Shown here: in pieces, positions 1 to 11,076 of the stretch
Layout: each line of letters starts with the position of its first letter
How positions within the stretch are numbered: position 1 is the first letter of the stretch
NCBI GenBank assembly: GCA_027559495.1
Contig: JAMXSV010000024.1
Location: 1,798,001 to 1,862,000, forward strand
Length of the DNA stretch: 64,000 nt
Reading direction: 5' to 3'
Source of the DNA: Aurifilum marmelostoma
Lineage: Eukaryota > Ascomycota > Sordariomycetes > Diaporthales > Cryphonectriaceae
Notes under the pieces: model-generated
Database searches by the model: none
The model's input: the letters and a program-made list of their open reading frames with translations, nothing else
Told to the model about the DNA's origin: nothing
Translations under genes and position numbers: made by a program

Positions 1-2663
1 CATCCGGAGCACCATCCCGGATGTAGGCGAGGATGGCTTCACTGATGACAGCCACCTTACTGAGCTGGAGATTCCAACCCCGTCGCCGTGGGAGAAGCCG
101 GCCACGACGAACGATGCGTTGAGGTTCATCCAAGAGGTTCGACGCCCCCTCACAGACGGGGAAGCCGCAAAACTCGCGCAAGAAGTGTGTGACTCGGCCA
201 GTGTCACGAGTCTTAAGCTCGAGCTGCCCATCCTCAGGACGGACACCGAGTTGGACATGAACAGTTTCCACCGAGAGAATGCAGCACGACGCGCTGCCGT
301 GCTTGACTCCATAAAGAACCATAGGCTGCCGATCGACCCTCAGAACTTGGATGAGGGCGAGGGCATGGAGCTGTCGTCAAGGATCCGAGCCCAGTGCGAT
401 TGCCTTACGAGGGAGGTTGAGGGCGAGAGGCTGGCGGTTACGAAAGCCAGCGCTAGGTATCTCGTCAACCAACGCAGGTATGAATTCACTTGGGATGACA
501 AGATGAAGTTCCTCATCGAGACAGCTAGCCAGGAAAAGGCGAGTCCAGCTGGTCGTGAAAAGTCCACATCATCACTCTGTCGCGAGTCTAACGCCTTTGC
601 AGGGTACGCGCATGGAGAAGAAAGTCACACCGCCCGTCAGCCCCAAGCTTGGAGATGATTTCGTCCCAGCGGCTTTCGATTTCGGACCTCTTCCCGTATC
701 ATCGTCAGACTCAAACTCGTTGCTCAGCGACAACTTTTATGCCATCGAGGAGGATATGCTTGGGGAGCATCAAGACATATGGAGTGGCAATACCTCTCCT
801 GTTCGCGAGTTCCTTCGAGAAAAGTTCACCATGGGCGACCAGGAGTCGCTTCTGGAATATCCTCGACAACGCCTTGAAGATTTCAAAGTGGATGTGCCTC
901 TGTTGATCGATGAGGCGCCTGAGCTGCCAAGTCCTTGCGGCCCGGGCGCGCTCAAGAACTTTATTGAGGGGTCAATCGATCTGGACGCTGAAATTGCGAG
1001 GGCATGTGTTCAGGACCTGTCGGATGATAGACTACAAAATCAGTTGCAAGAAGCAGCAGACAAGATCGACAAGGCCATTGAACAAGAAGAGCTTGATGAG
1101 GTTGACGCGACCGCCCGCGTGCCGATTCCCGTCATGGAATTTTCCCGTCCCGACCCTGAGTGGACAAGACTTCAAAACAACGCGAGAGCTATCTTCCAAT
1201 GGATGCAGGGCGGAGTTGAAGATCTATTCCGGTTTCCTCGCTGGCCCGTACAAAAGGCTGTCGAAAGCAAGCTGGTATGGATGCCATTGATCTCCCACAC
1301 CGACTCTGCATTCTTGAACGAAAAGATAGACGCAGGTGATGCTCTCGTTCAGATGCTGCTCAGACGGTCTGAAGAAGGCGAAATCCCTTCGAGCCTGGAC
1401 TTCGTGAAACAACGCAAAAAACCCCTGGCTTTCGAAGACCCGGATATGTATGAGGAGATCGAGGTTGAGACGAAGAGGACGAGTCACCTAAAGGACGACC
1501 TGATGGAAATTGTAAGGAAGAGGTCCTTAGACCACAGTGACGGAGGGGAAGCATTCAAGAAGCCTCGAACTTCCACAAGGTCGTCGTCGCGGCAGATGCA
1601 TGATAACAACGTCCCGTCCCTGTTAGCAGGTGACTCTCCAGGGGCCTCCGCGAGGCTGCTGGCGAATTTTATGGAAGTCCATGCGCCCACGAAGCAGCCG
1701 TGGACACACAGCAAGTATTTTGGCCCTCGGAAAACCGGAGCTGCCGCAGTTGCAGCACAGAAGGCAATACCGACCAACACCCCGACACACCAGGATGATG
1801 AGAAGATGCCCGACTGCCAGACTGCAGAACAATCAGCACTTAGGCAGCACACCCCCTGCCCATCAGTCCAGCTCCCGGCGATTCCCTTGAAGGTCTTTAT
1901 ATCGATCAAAGTCCCTGCACGTCTGCTCTGGGCCATCAAGGGGCTAATCCCAGACCTGACTTTTATCGAGAGGGATTATGATGACCACAATACCTCCATC
2001 TGGCGGCAGGGTTCCGTTGCTCGAACTGAAATTGTCCCTGATCTTGCCAATGATGCCGACATCTCCTTGTCACCAAGCACAGGACTCATCATTACGTCCA
2101 TGATCCGGATCCGCCAGAAGCCCAAGCCTGGAACTACCAAGAGCATGGTTCAAGTGCGAGTTGAGAAGGCGTCGGTACGATACGAGCGACTCATCGTCCT
2201 CGTGGGAGGCGAAGGAGGGGTGGACGATACACTCAAAGATATCTCGTCCACATCCGACCTGGTCGCGATCCAAGAGCTTCAGGGTTTCTCGAGCGGCCTC
2301 GACTGCAGCATCCAGATACATTATGTCGGCGGAGGAGACAAGACACTAGCAACCTGGGTGGCTTCTTGCATCAGCCGGTACGGTCTGCTTGAGCCAGATA
2401 TGTTGGCAGGCCTGCTTGATAATGAGACGCTCTGGGAGCTCTTCCTGAGAAGGGCAGGCTTCAATGTCTTCGCGGCTCAAGTCATCATGAACCATCTGAA
2501 GTATATGGGTACCGAGGCCGACGCCACGAATTCGACTCGGTTTGGCTTAGGGGCCTTTGTGACAATGACCAGGGCCGAAAGAATGCGCCGATTTGAACAG
2601 TTGGTTGGCCCAAGGGTCCTGGAGCGTGTCAGCAGAACCGTTGACGAGTTATGGGACTGGTGA
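1..2663 (+). CDS. DUF7102-like protein, possibly Zip2/SHOC1-type XPF-fold meiotic protein (5' partial)
   Basis: The reading frame is already open at the window edge, so the N-terminus lies outside. Exon 1 runs to 538, a GC-AG intron spans 539-602 (AAG|GCGAGT donor, CTAAC branch site, GCAG acceptor), and exon 2 runs 603-2663. Only this intron (64 nt) joins the two coding frames; every nearby GT donor leaves a frame mismatch. The N-terminal two thirds is acidic and low in complexity. From about 1890 a folded region begins, with strand-helix blocks that include 'LSPSTGLIIT' and 'YERLIVLV', followed by a compact helical tail ending near 'GPRVLERVSRTVDELWDW'. This arrangement resembles an XPF-type nuclease fold with a helix-hairpin-helix tail, and I see no ERKxxxD catalytic motif. 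Assignment to the Zip2/SHOC1 crossover proteins is inference; the family could simply be uncharacterised. It converges on the WD40 gene, with stop codons 257 bp apart. Confidence 0.72.
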
Positions 2664-2920
2664 GAAGGGGGCAAGTGATGGCGGTAATAGCGGATGAATC
2701 CAGGACATACAGCTGACATCTGCTGCTGTCAGATGGTAAAATCTCGCTGCAGCACATACGTGCTGTTCTGCACGTACACCATGATCTTGAAAGATGAATG
2801 GTGATGGCTTCTATAAGCTTCGACAGCTAATCAATCGAATATAGCAAAATGAAGACATTGGAGCGTTCTGCGGCACTACCAGTCTGCATGGTATAATCCA
2901 CAACTTGCCCTCTTGGTACC

Positions 2921-4473
2921 TTATGGCACGTCCGGGGTGGGAGCCGCTCCGATCCTCCAGAGTTTTAGGCTCGACGGCTGCTGCATTCTCTTGTTCTCGG
3001 ACAGGTGTCCTTCTTCTTCATCCTCTCCAGGCATCTTCCAACAGCCCGAAGCAGTCGCCACGACAGAACCGCTATGGTGAAGACCAACGCTGCCCACTGC
3101 CGGCGCCACGGGTCCTGACTCTGGCTGCTCGTGCGCAATAGGCATGCCATGCGCGGTAGAGAAGTCCCACGAGGGCCACTGGCAGCCCTCGGTATTGCCC
3201 ACGCCCTCCCAGACCTTGACGGCGCCGTCCCTGGTGCCGGCCCAGACCTCGAAGCCCCCGACACCGTCCAGGCCCGGGAAGACGTCGCAGCTCAGGCGCT
3301 GGTGCGTGAGGGCGTCGCGGCCGGCAAGGACCCCGAGGAGCCTGTTGGTGACGCGGACATCGTAGACGAGCACGCCTGTGGACTGCCGCTCATTGGCTAA
3401 GAGGTACCGCCCGCACGGCGACCAGGCCGTCTGCAGGATCCCGGCGCCGCCTATCGCGTCCCGGGCGGTGGTGGTGGCGGTGCTGGCAGCCTCCTTGATG
3501 CTCCAGGTCGCGGTACACTCACCCGCACGGTGCATGTCGTACAGTCCGAGCCAGCGTGTCCAGGTGCCGGCGGCGAGCAGACCTGTGGGGATGCCATCGG
3601 CTGTGGTCTGGGCGGCCAGGGCGGAGGCGGTGCCGCGCATGCCGATGCCGTTGCCCTTGCGGATGTGGCGCCTGGAGGGGATGGTGGGGAGCCGGGTCGT
3701 GGGCCCTTCGCCGGTGCGTGTGATGTCGAACTCGGCGAGGAGGTCTCTGGTGCCGACGTAGAAGTGCGTTCCCGGGTGGGGCCATGCGAGGGAGTGAATG
3801 GCTAGATAAGCCTCGGTCGTAGGGGACATAAGACGGTAGGTGCTGATGGGGACGTTGCACCCGACACTGGTCGTGGGGGTGGAGGAGTCATCGTCGTCGT
3901 CGCTGCCGGGAGAGAGTGCCTGGTAGAGCTGCAGAGGGTGGTCTCGACAGGCTACCAGGAGATGATCGGTATTTGGAAAGCGTATGTCGTAGTAAGGGGC
4001 TGGAGCCACAACATTTGTCGGCTCGGCAAGCCGGAGCGTCTTGTGAGGCCTCAGGACGAGGGGTTCGTCTCTGGGCTCGAGCAGGTCTGTCGGGACGAGG
4101 AAGCTCGAGATCTGCAGGTCATGCGAAGACGTTATGATGGTGGTCCCGTCACGGGTCCTTTTCATGGCTTGGTCAGCTCTGGGCGAGGGTATTGAGCTGG
4201 ACTAAAGGGCCTTGCTTACCATTGGGCGTTCTTGTAGAACGAAGTATCTGAGTCCAAGGTCTCGGGCGTTTCACATGAGCTGAGGGAAGAGGTGGAGGGG
4301 GCTGAGCTGGATGTTCCCGAGGATTCTGATTCTGTAGATATGGACCCATCTGAGCTGTAGTCGGTATTGTCAACATCGACGTCGTCGTCGCCGTAGTCGT
4401 CACCACCACCACCGTTTGTTCTGTATTCGTTCAGGGCTAAGAGGCTCAGCTCTGGTCTCTCGCCTGACCCCAT
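2921..4473 (-). CDS. WD40 protein, TCAB1/WDR79 (Swt21-like) family
   Basis: Two exons: 4220-4473 and 2921-4157, with intron 4158-4219 (donor GTAAGC, acceptor AAAAG). The join restores 'NAQWTRDGTTIITSS', the typical first WD strand of this family. The product is about 496 aa. An acidic, Ser-rich N-terminus (1-80) is followed by a beta-propeller; 'YYDIRFPNTDHLLVACRD' near residue 140 and 'WSPCGRYLLANERQS' are family-specific blades. In animals TCAB1/WRAP53 binds the CAB box of scaRNAs and telomerase RNA and brings them to Cajal bodies; the yeast relative Swt21 is linked to splicing. A nuclear RNP-chaperone role here is inferred from family. The gene diverges from the PQ-loop gene and shares a 1.27-kb promoter region with it. 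Start chosen at the first in-frame ATG of exon 1. An inserted Asp/Ser/Thr-rich loop near residue 170 is low complexity. Confidence 0.85.
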
Positions 4474-5741
4474 CCTTGAGTCTCTTCTGCTTTGGAGGCG
4501 GATGACAGCCGTGATACAGTTTCAAGATTCCGAATCAGATTGTGTGTATCAGTTTCAACTGGTCCTTTTACAATCGGCCTCGGTATACAGGATATTTGTG
4601 TGTCGTTTCGGTTGAAAGTAGTGGGACTGAAAATTGAGACCGTAGGTCGATGCCGTATTCATATAATAATCAGAGAATTAAATCGATCCAACACGAGGGA
4701 AAAGCGCAGTAGGAGATGAACATGATCGAATCTCATCTATGGACAATGCATTTCTTTGGTATGAAACCAGAGATAACATCTTGATTGCTGGTCTTGCACA
4801 CCATCGCTCACCTTGATAGCTACACACAGTAGACAGATCAAGACTTGATCGCTGCTGCAGCTGCAGCTTAGTACTCACAGTGGTAGGCGGGCTGGCGGGG
4901 GTAACCCACCAGGGCAGGAAGCAGGGGCAGGGCACAGTGCAGTCCAAGCTCCAGACCCCTGTCCACAGGCCTGCTGCTGCAGGGTGTTGTCATCGCCTGG
5001 TAGGGCAGCCTGGCTGGCATCCGGACCCACGCCCCTCTACTGCACCCGCACCTGCATAGTTCCATTCCAAGTACTGTGGCACACAGCTGCCACCTCACCT
5101 GTGATTGTCCATCGTGGCTTTTTTTGGTTCCATGACAACTCAAAGGCCTTCTCTTCCTTTCTTCCTTTCTGCCTCCTACTATGAGCTGTGCTGTTCAGTG
5201 CAGATAGCATTTTGTGTTCCGTCCCCTTTTTCCCCTCTTGCTGGACAGAGATAAGCTGCACCAAAATTAGGCTTCCACCTCCTCTCATCTCCTCGGAAGT
5301 AGCCTCTGATCATCCGTCATCGAGCTAGGTCTTGGCTTTCTTTGTGCCTGTCCCTAGCGCGCCGAGGCGCCATCCGCTTTAGGCGGTTCTCGTCTCGTCC
5401 CTGCAGCGTCCAACGTCGACGTGACGTCCGGACTCTCAACCGGACCAAACAAAACCCATCTTTCGTCCTCCTGTTCCTCGAAACCCCTCTCCCCTCCCTT
5501 TCTCTACTCCTCTTTTCCTCCCTCCTTCTACTTCCTCTCTCTGTCTCCTCTCCCACACGGTGCTGTCGTCTTTGTGTCCCATCGCGCGGTACCACTTTGT
5601 TGTCGGCCACGACGAGATCCCGCACGCCTCCCCCCAGATTTAGACTGGTTGCATGCATATGCACGTGTCCGCCGCCCAGCCTCCACGAGACCCAACGGCT
5701 CCTTGCCTGAGCGGGCGTCGCGCCCCCAAGCTTTTGTCACG
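4474..5741. promoter_or_regulatory. Divergent intergenic region between WD40 and PQ-loop genes
   Basis: No convincing coding sequence. This 1.27-kb stretch should hold the promoters of both flanking divergent genes. A strong C/T-rich tract at about 5455-5550, on the PQ-loop gene side, is typical of fungal core promoters and 5' leaders. Short ORFs across the tract have biased low-complexity translations and are not supported. Confidence 0.5.
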
Positions 5742-6919
5742 ATGGACATACTGGAGGACAAGTGCAGCGAGCTGCGCGAACCCGGCTTCGTGAACCTCGT
5801 TGTCTCGGTGTACGTAGTGACCAGGAGGGCGGCATGTCTATGGTTGCGGCGCATCTGCTAATGGGGAGGAAAACAGCATCATCGTCATCGGGATGCTCAT
5901 CTCCTACATGCCGCAACACTACCGGATCATCTCTCGCGGAACCTCGGAGGGCATCTCCCCATACTTCGTCCTCCTCGGTACCACCTCGGCCACTGCTGGG
6001 TTCGCCAACATCCTCACCCTGCCCAAGAGTATACAGGACGCGGCGTGCTGCAAAGAGCTGGAGACCTTCGAGTGCGTGGCTGGCGTGCTTGGCATCGTCC
6101 AGCTGGGCGTGCAGTGGGTCTGCTTTGCCTTCATGTCAGTACATCACTAGCCCCAGAGGCCATCTATCTAGAAGACAGCCTCGTCCCGATCCTCGTGGCG
6201 CTAACACTCAGCATAGCTTTATCCTGTTCTTGGTCTTCTTCCGCTATGTGACCGCCAATGTCACCGAGGAGGAGCTCGAGGAGGCCGAGGAGGAGCCTAG
6301 GTGGCAGACCGCGGTCATGGTCGCTACGGTCGTCCTCGTCCACATCCTGCTCACTGTCATCGTCAGCGCGGTCATCGTGCTCATCTACCCCTCCCACCTG
6401 AACAGCTGGGCCATCTTCAATGGGGTTCTGGCTGCCGGGCTGGCTGCCGTCCAGTACATCCCGCAGATTGCCATGACCTACCACCTTAAGCATGTCGGCA
6501 GCCTGAGCATACCCATGATGTGCATCCAGACCCCCGGCGGCCTGCTGTTCGCGGCGAGCCTGGGGGTCAGGCTGGGCTGGGCAGGCTGGAGCACCTGGGG
6601 CATTTTCTTGCTCACAGCTATCATGCAGGGCATCCTGCTGTTCATGGCCCTGTATTACGTGTTCGTGTCAGGCGGCTCGACGGACGAGCACAGGAGACCA
6701 CCGATGCCCCGCTCGCTGTCTCGTGTCTACGCTAATGGCCTGGATGAGAACACGCCCACGAGGTACACGGGCCATCCCGAGCACTATGCCACGTCGCAGG
6801 ACCAGCTCGGCGACATTCTCGACCGGCAGGACAGCGACGCCGCAGCTGAGACGCAACCACTGCTCAGACCTGGAGGAATCGGCAACTCTTCTTCGACCCA
6901 CCGGTACGATGGAAATTGA
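5742..6919 (+). CDS. PQ-loop repeat membrane protein
   Basis: Three exons: 5742-5809, 5877-6134 and 6217-6919. Introns 5810-5876 (GTACGT...CAG) and 6135-6216 (GTCAGT...TAG) keep frame and give about 342 aa. Two PQ-loop repeats are visible: 'MLISYMPQHYRII' (Pro-Gln near residues 34-35) and 'AAVQYIPQIAMTYHLK' (near 190-191). The helices around them fit the seven-helix SWEET/PQ-loop fold. An acidic 'EEELEEAEEEP' linker lies between the halves, and the C-terminal 80 residues are a hydrophilic tail. PQ-loop proteins of fungi are mostly vacuolar cationic amino-acid or cystine exporters, but this subfamily (with a Ser-Glu-Gly-Ile after the first PQ) is not one I can tie to a substrate. The ATG sits in CACGATGG context shortly after a long C/T-rich leader. 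Confidence 0.82.
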
Positions 6920-8259
6920 GAATTTTATTTCATATTGAACGGATTTCGTATCTTGTTTCCTTGCTTTCCCCGCCTCTTTCTCTCCGATGTGGAATGCCAC
7001 CGCCACCACGAATATCACACAAAGATGCACACCAACACAGGATCGAGAGTTCAGAAACCACTGCTGCATGGCAAGCAACCATGTATTTTGGACAAGATAT
7101 GTGTTAGCTGGAGACAGGAGATAGGTAGAGACAGGCTGCTCACGCGAGCAAGATGACCCCCGGTGGTAACACAGCTTGTGCAAGGTTGCAGATTCATCAT
7201 TTGTTTCGGGTGTTGTCCAGATCGGCGTACTCGCGCTCTCGGGCTACAACAGACCTAGGCTTCCAGAAGAACACCACCCAGAGGTATCAAAGGGCACCAC
7301 CGGCGGCCCAACTGGATAGCACTGGGATTTGTATGGCGTACAGTGTGCCTAACTCCGAGGACGGAATCCGTTGTTGAAGCCTGACTGTGGGAAGACATGG
7401 ATGACACGGCTTCAAATGGAAAGCACAAAGAAATTTGAACAAAATGAAAGTCCGGATCTTGAGACCATTCTTGATTGAGCGAGGTCCAGGTGTGTGGTTG
7501 CTCAAGGCCGAGGCGGCCAATCAGCTTACATGGATCCTGGCAGTTTGGACCGCCGTCATGGTGTCTGATGATACAGCCAAAAATGATCAAAATACGGAAT
7601 CCGGAGTCTTTTTGTCTGTATTGAATCATTATAGAAGCTGTGAGACTTTTTGCTCCCAGTCCTCTGAAGTGTCGAGGACGAATCCTATCTAGCGTTGGTT
7701 GAGAAGACGGCGCACCTCGCGACCAAGCAAGCTACATGTCTGCTACTGTTGAAACTCTGCCGTAGTGAGACGGACAACGCATTGGTCTAACAGTGTATGA
7801 AATTTAATTTTTTCTTTTCTTTTTGTTTCAGAGGACACACCAGCCTTCGCCCATTCCTGCGTCTTCCTCGTGAGCGGCCAGAGACTCTCTCTACCGCAGA
7901 GCACTTGTGACAGACCCCAAGGATCCCATGCGATGATTAGTCCGTGGACCGACCACTAGGGGAGTGTCGGTTGGTGTACCTAGCTCCAGTGGCCGGTCCA
8001 CTAGGTGCAGCACTTTAGCTTATCTTTATCCACTGCATCATACATACATGTGTCATTCATTGCTTATTATAAGTACTCTCCCCCCGCCATCCACCATTAT
8101 CATCGTCCTCCCCCCCCCCCCTTCAACTGTCAACCCGACCGCATACAGGCCCACCCCCAACAACAGGTCAGCCTGGGCACCGAGACGTACAGCTGAGGAA
8201 GGAATCACGAACGAACGGCATATCAGGCAGCCAAGACCTTCCCATCATCTTTGTTCACC
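6920..8259. other. Intergenic spacer, no gene seen
   Basis: Several short ORFs exist on both strands, but none has recognisable motifs, splice support or a frame that continues in neighbours. The last 200 bp before 8260 is C-rich (a run of C near 8111-8120) and is presumably the promoter and leader of the R3H gene. Confidence 0.4.
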
Positions 8260-9568
8260 ATGGTTTTGGGCAAGTACGGCGCTGTGCCGCCTCCTCCGGA
8301 CCTCACATCGCCACCTCGTCCTGCACCCACCAGCACCGGACCTGACGCGTCCGCCCAACCGCAACCACAACCGCCGCAGCCGCAGCCACACGCTGCCCCC
8401 CCTTTCAACTATTCGGCCTCTGGCACGATCGACATCGAGGCATGGGCCATCTCAGCCCTCCAGTCGCTCAGCGTCTCGCCCGAGTCCCGCGGCACAGGAG
8501 GGATGCCCCTCGCCATCCCGCTCGATGGGCATCACCACGGTCCTAATGACCCCAATGCGCCCGCCCCGACAGCGCGCGTCACTATCGCCATCAACGAGGC
8601 GCATGGGGGCGCGGGCATTATCCCCCCGCGTAGACCACCCTCGCGCCGGGACTCGATGAAGCGCAGGGAGGCCCTTCTCAAGGGCAAGGAGGGGAGCCGA
8701 CAGAGACGGCGCTGGGATATGGGTTAGAATCTTCCCTTTTATTTCCCTTTGTGCATCCCTTTTTTTTTCTTTTTTCTCTCTTCCTTTTCCCGAGTCTCAT
8801 ATTGAAATCCGTTCTCTTCCGATCCTTACAGCACGCCTGACCGATGTACCGAATGTCGAGCCACCGACGCCCAGCGACTGGGAGCCCAGACCCGTCTACC
8901 CGATCCACCATATTCCCTACCACGTGGCGCAGTACTGGGACCGCGGACTGCGGCAGCAGGTAGAGGAGAAGAGCGCGGCCTCGCACAGGAAGAAGAAGGC
9001 TGCTGCTTTCGCCGGGAGGGGAAGGGTGCCTCAGGACCTGCGAGCCACGGTCAAGAAGAGCCCTGGTGTGAAGGGCTGGCTGCGCACGCTTGAAGAGCCC
9101 GTGAGGCAGTTCCTCTCCTCTGCTGGCCGGGCGGGAGGGGAAGAGCAGGAGGCTGAGAGGTCGGAGAGTGACTTTTCGGACGACGAGGTCGTATTTGTAG
9201 GGCGTAAGAGCGTGCCGCGTGAGGCTGGGTGGAAGAAGGCACACCGTGAGGTGCATGACCGGCCTGTGGACCGGGGCATGGTCTTTGATTCGTCCCTGGG
9301 GGAGGATGGTGACGAGAGTGGTGCATTCAGGTAAGATCCTCGTGCCATCATGTGCTCACCCACATAACAGGACTAACAGGGCTATGTATGGTACAGGCGC
9401 TGGCTCACGCATTCTATCTCCGACTACTACGGCCTAGAGTCTCGATCTGTGACCATGGGCAGCCCGGCCAGGAAGTGTGTCTACATTGGCATCCGGGAGG
9501 CGGACCTGAGGAAGAAGGGCTCTCTGGTAAATGCCGAACTGCCTCGACCTCTGTGGGAGCTCTTCTGA
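8260..9568 (+). CDS. R3H-domain protein with R3H-associated N-terminal domain
   Basis: Three exons: 8260-8722, 8832-9330 and 9397-9568. Introns are 8723-8831 (GTTAGA...ACAG) and 9331-9396 (GTAAGA...ACAG); the frame closes to about 377 aa. The start ATG has a CACCATGG context and opens 'MVLGKYGAVPPPPDL'. A Pro/Gln-rich stretch (residues 20-50) precedes 'IDIEAWAISALQSLSVSP', typical of the R3H-associated N-terminal domain in ascomycetes. An arginine/lysine-rich middle follows, then an acidic patch 'SESDFSDDEVVF'. The last exon encodes 'RWLTHSISDYYGLESRSVT', which carries the R-x3-H signature of R3H single-stranded nucleic-acid-binding domains. The role is probably binding of RNA or ssDNA; no specific pathway is known to me. 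The second intron sits immediately before the R3H core. Confidence 0.83.
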
Positions 9569-11076
9569 ATGTGTGTTCTTTGTGCTGTTTTCTTCTTCTT
9601 CTTTTCGTCATTTAGACTCGCATACTTGTACGGTTCATAGTAGATGGTGAGACGTGTTAGACTCGGGTCGATGTGGCCATCCATACACTTTACGTTTTAT
9701 AGGCGGAATCTAAGCGATGCCAACTGCAAAGCCTTCTTCTGGTGACCTTTTTAAGTTTTATTTGATTTGTTTCTTTCGGCCGTGTGAGTGGTCCAATGCC
9801 GGAAATGGACTGTGATAGGTGAGGACCGTGAAGGACTGTGAAGTAGAAGCCCTTACTTCTAGTAAAATGGGGTACGTACTACTTGGTAGTATCAGTACTG
9901 CGGTACCACTATGTACGTACATAGTATATGGTACTGTATCTGCCATGGGAAGGAACGCTGCACGGTGATGCATAGCAATGATCTTCAACGGGCAAGAACA
10001 TGGGTGGGGGGGGGGTTGTTTCCTTCCCCTGCAGCGACCCACCAATCGGTACTTTAACTTTTCGAACAAGCAAAACGTCAAAGGAGGCCTTTTTCTCCGA
10101 TGCCAAAACACGCACACACAGACGAGTTCATGACAAGAGCGGATTGGCTACCTGCGACCGGGCCGCACGACGATCCCCATCACATCTGCTCTGCGCTCAG
10201 CCCGGTGCTGGGCGCGCTGGGAGTAGCTCCCACTGACGACCAAGACGACAATGATCTTCCGGCCGACGTTGGCTGGGCTGTGATCGGAACGCGAGAGGAG
10301 CAGGGAGAGGACTGACTGACTGACTGACTGTTCCGCATCGTGACCCGTGGCGACATGTCTGTCCTCAAGCTTTGGTTTTCCAAGTCGAGGCGGTGGGCGT
10401 CGTCTTGACAGCTGCACGCAAACCCACACACCCACAGCAATATCTTGTGACTCATCAAGACATGCAGCACATGATTTATGGGAATACTACTACATAATAG
10501 AAAAGGCGGTTTCCCTTTCCCTGCGCAGCGCTCAGGGACCGGGATCACGGAATATAGCTCAGGGATCAATAGGGGCAGTTAGTCCCCCAGCTGGGGCATT
10601 CATTCCGGACGGCAAGTGGGATACCATCCGCCGTCCCCTTTCGGCCCCCTCCATGCGAACGGCCCAGGCGTCTCTGGCTTCTAGAAGGGCAATCCTTTGG
10701 CTGTCAGCACACCTCGACGTTGCACGCAATTAACCGTGGTCGCACCGCTGTGGGACCTCGTGGGAGAAGTTGGCACGCAGTCATGGCAGCATCTTCATGC
10801 GATCCCCGGCTCCCTCTTATCCACCTCCCGGTCCTGAATCCCTCTCCTTGGCCGGTGGACCCAGCGCGATGACCACCTTCGCTTCGCCTTGTCCGTGCTC
10901 TCTGCTGCTTATTTCACTGCCGTGCTCCCCTCGGCGCCCTGCCTCGGCGCGGACGCGTCGAGAGAGAGAGAAAGAGATAGGTTGGTTGAGATATCCTCCT
11001 CCGCCTCCTTCGGTCCAGAGCTGTCTCTACAACGAGGGAAACAGGACTCGTGCGCCCAAACCCTCTTCGTCCTGCC
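9569..11076. other. Intergenic spacer with GTAC-rich island
   Basis: No gene supported. It contains a dense cluster of GTAC/TACGTA palindromes at about 9867-9935, a G run near 10004-10015 and an ACTG tetranucleotide repeat at about 10311-10330. The final 250 bp is C/T-rich and is the likely leader of the ankyrin/CorA gene. Confidence 0.4.
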
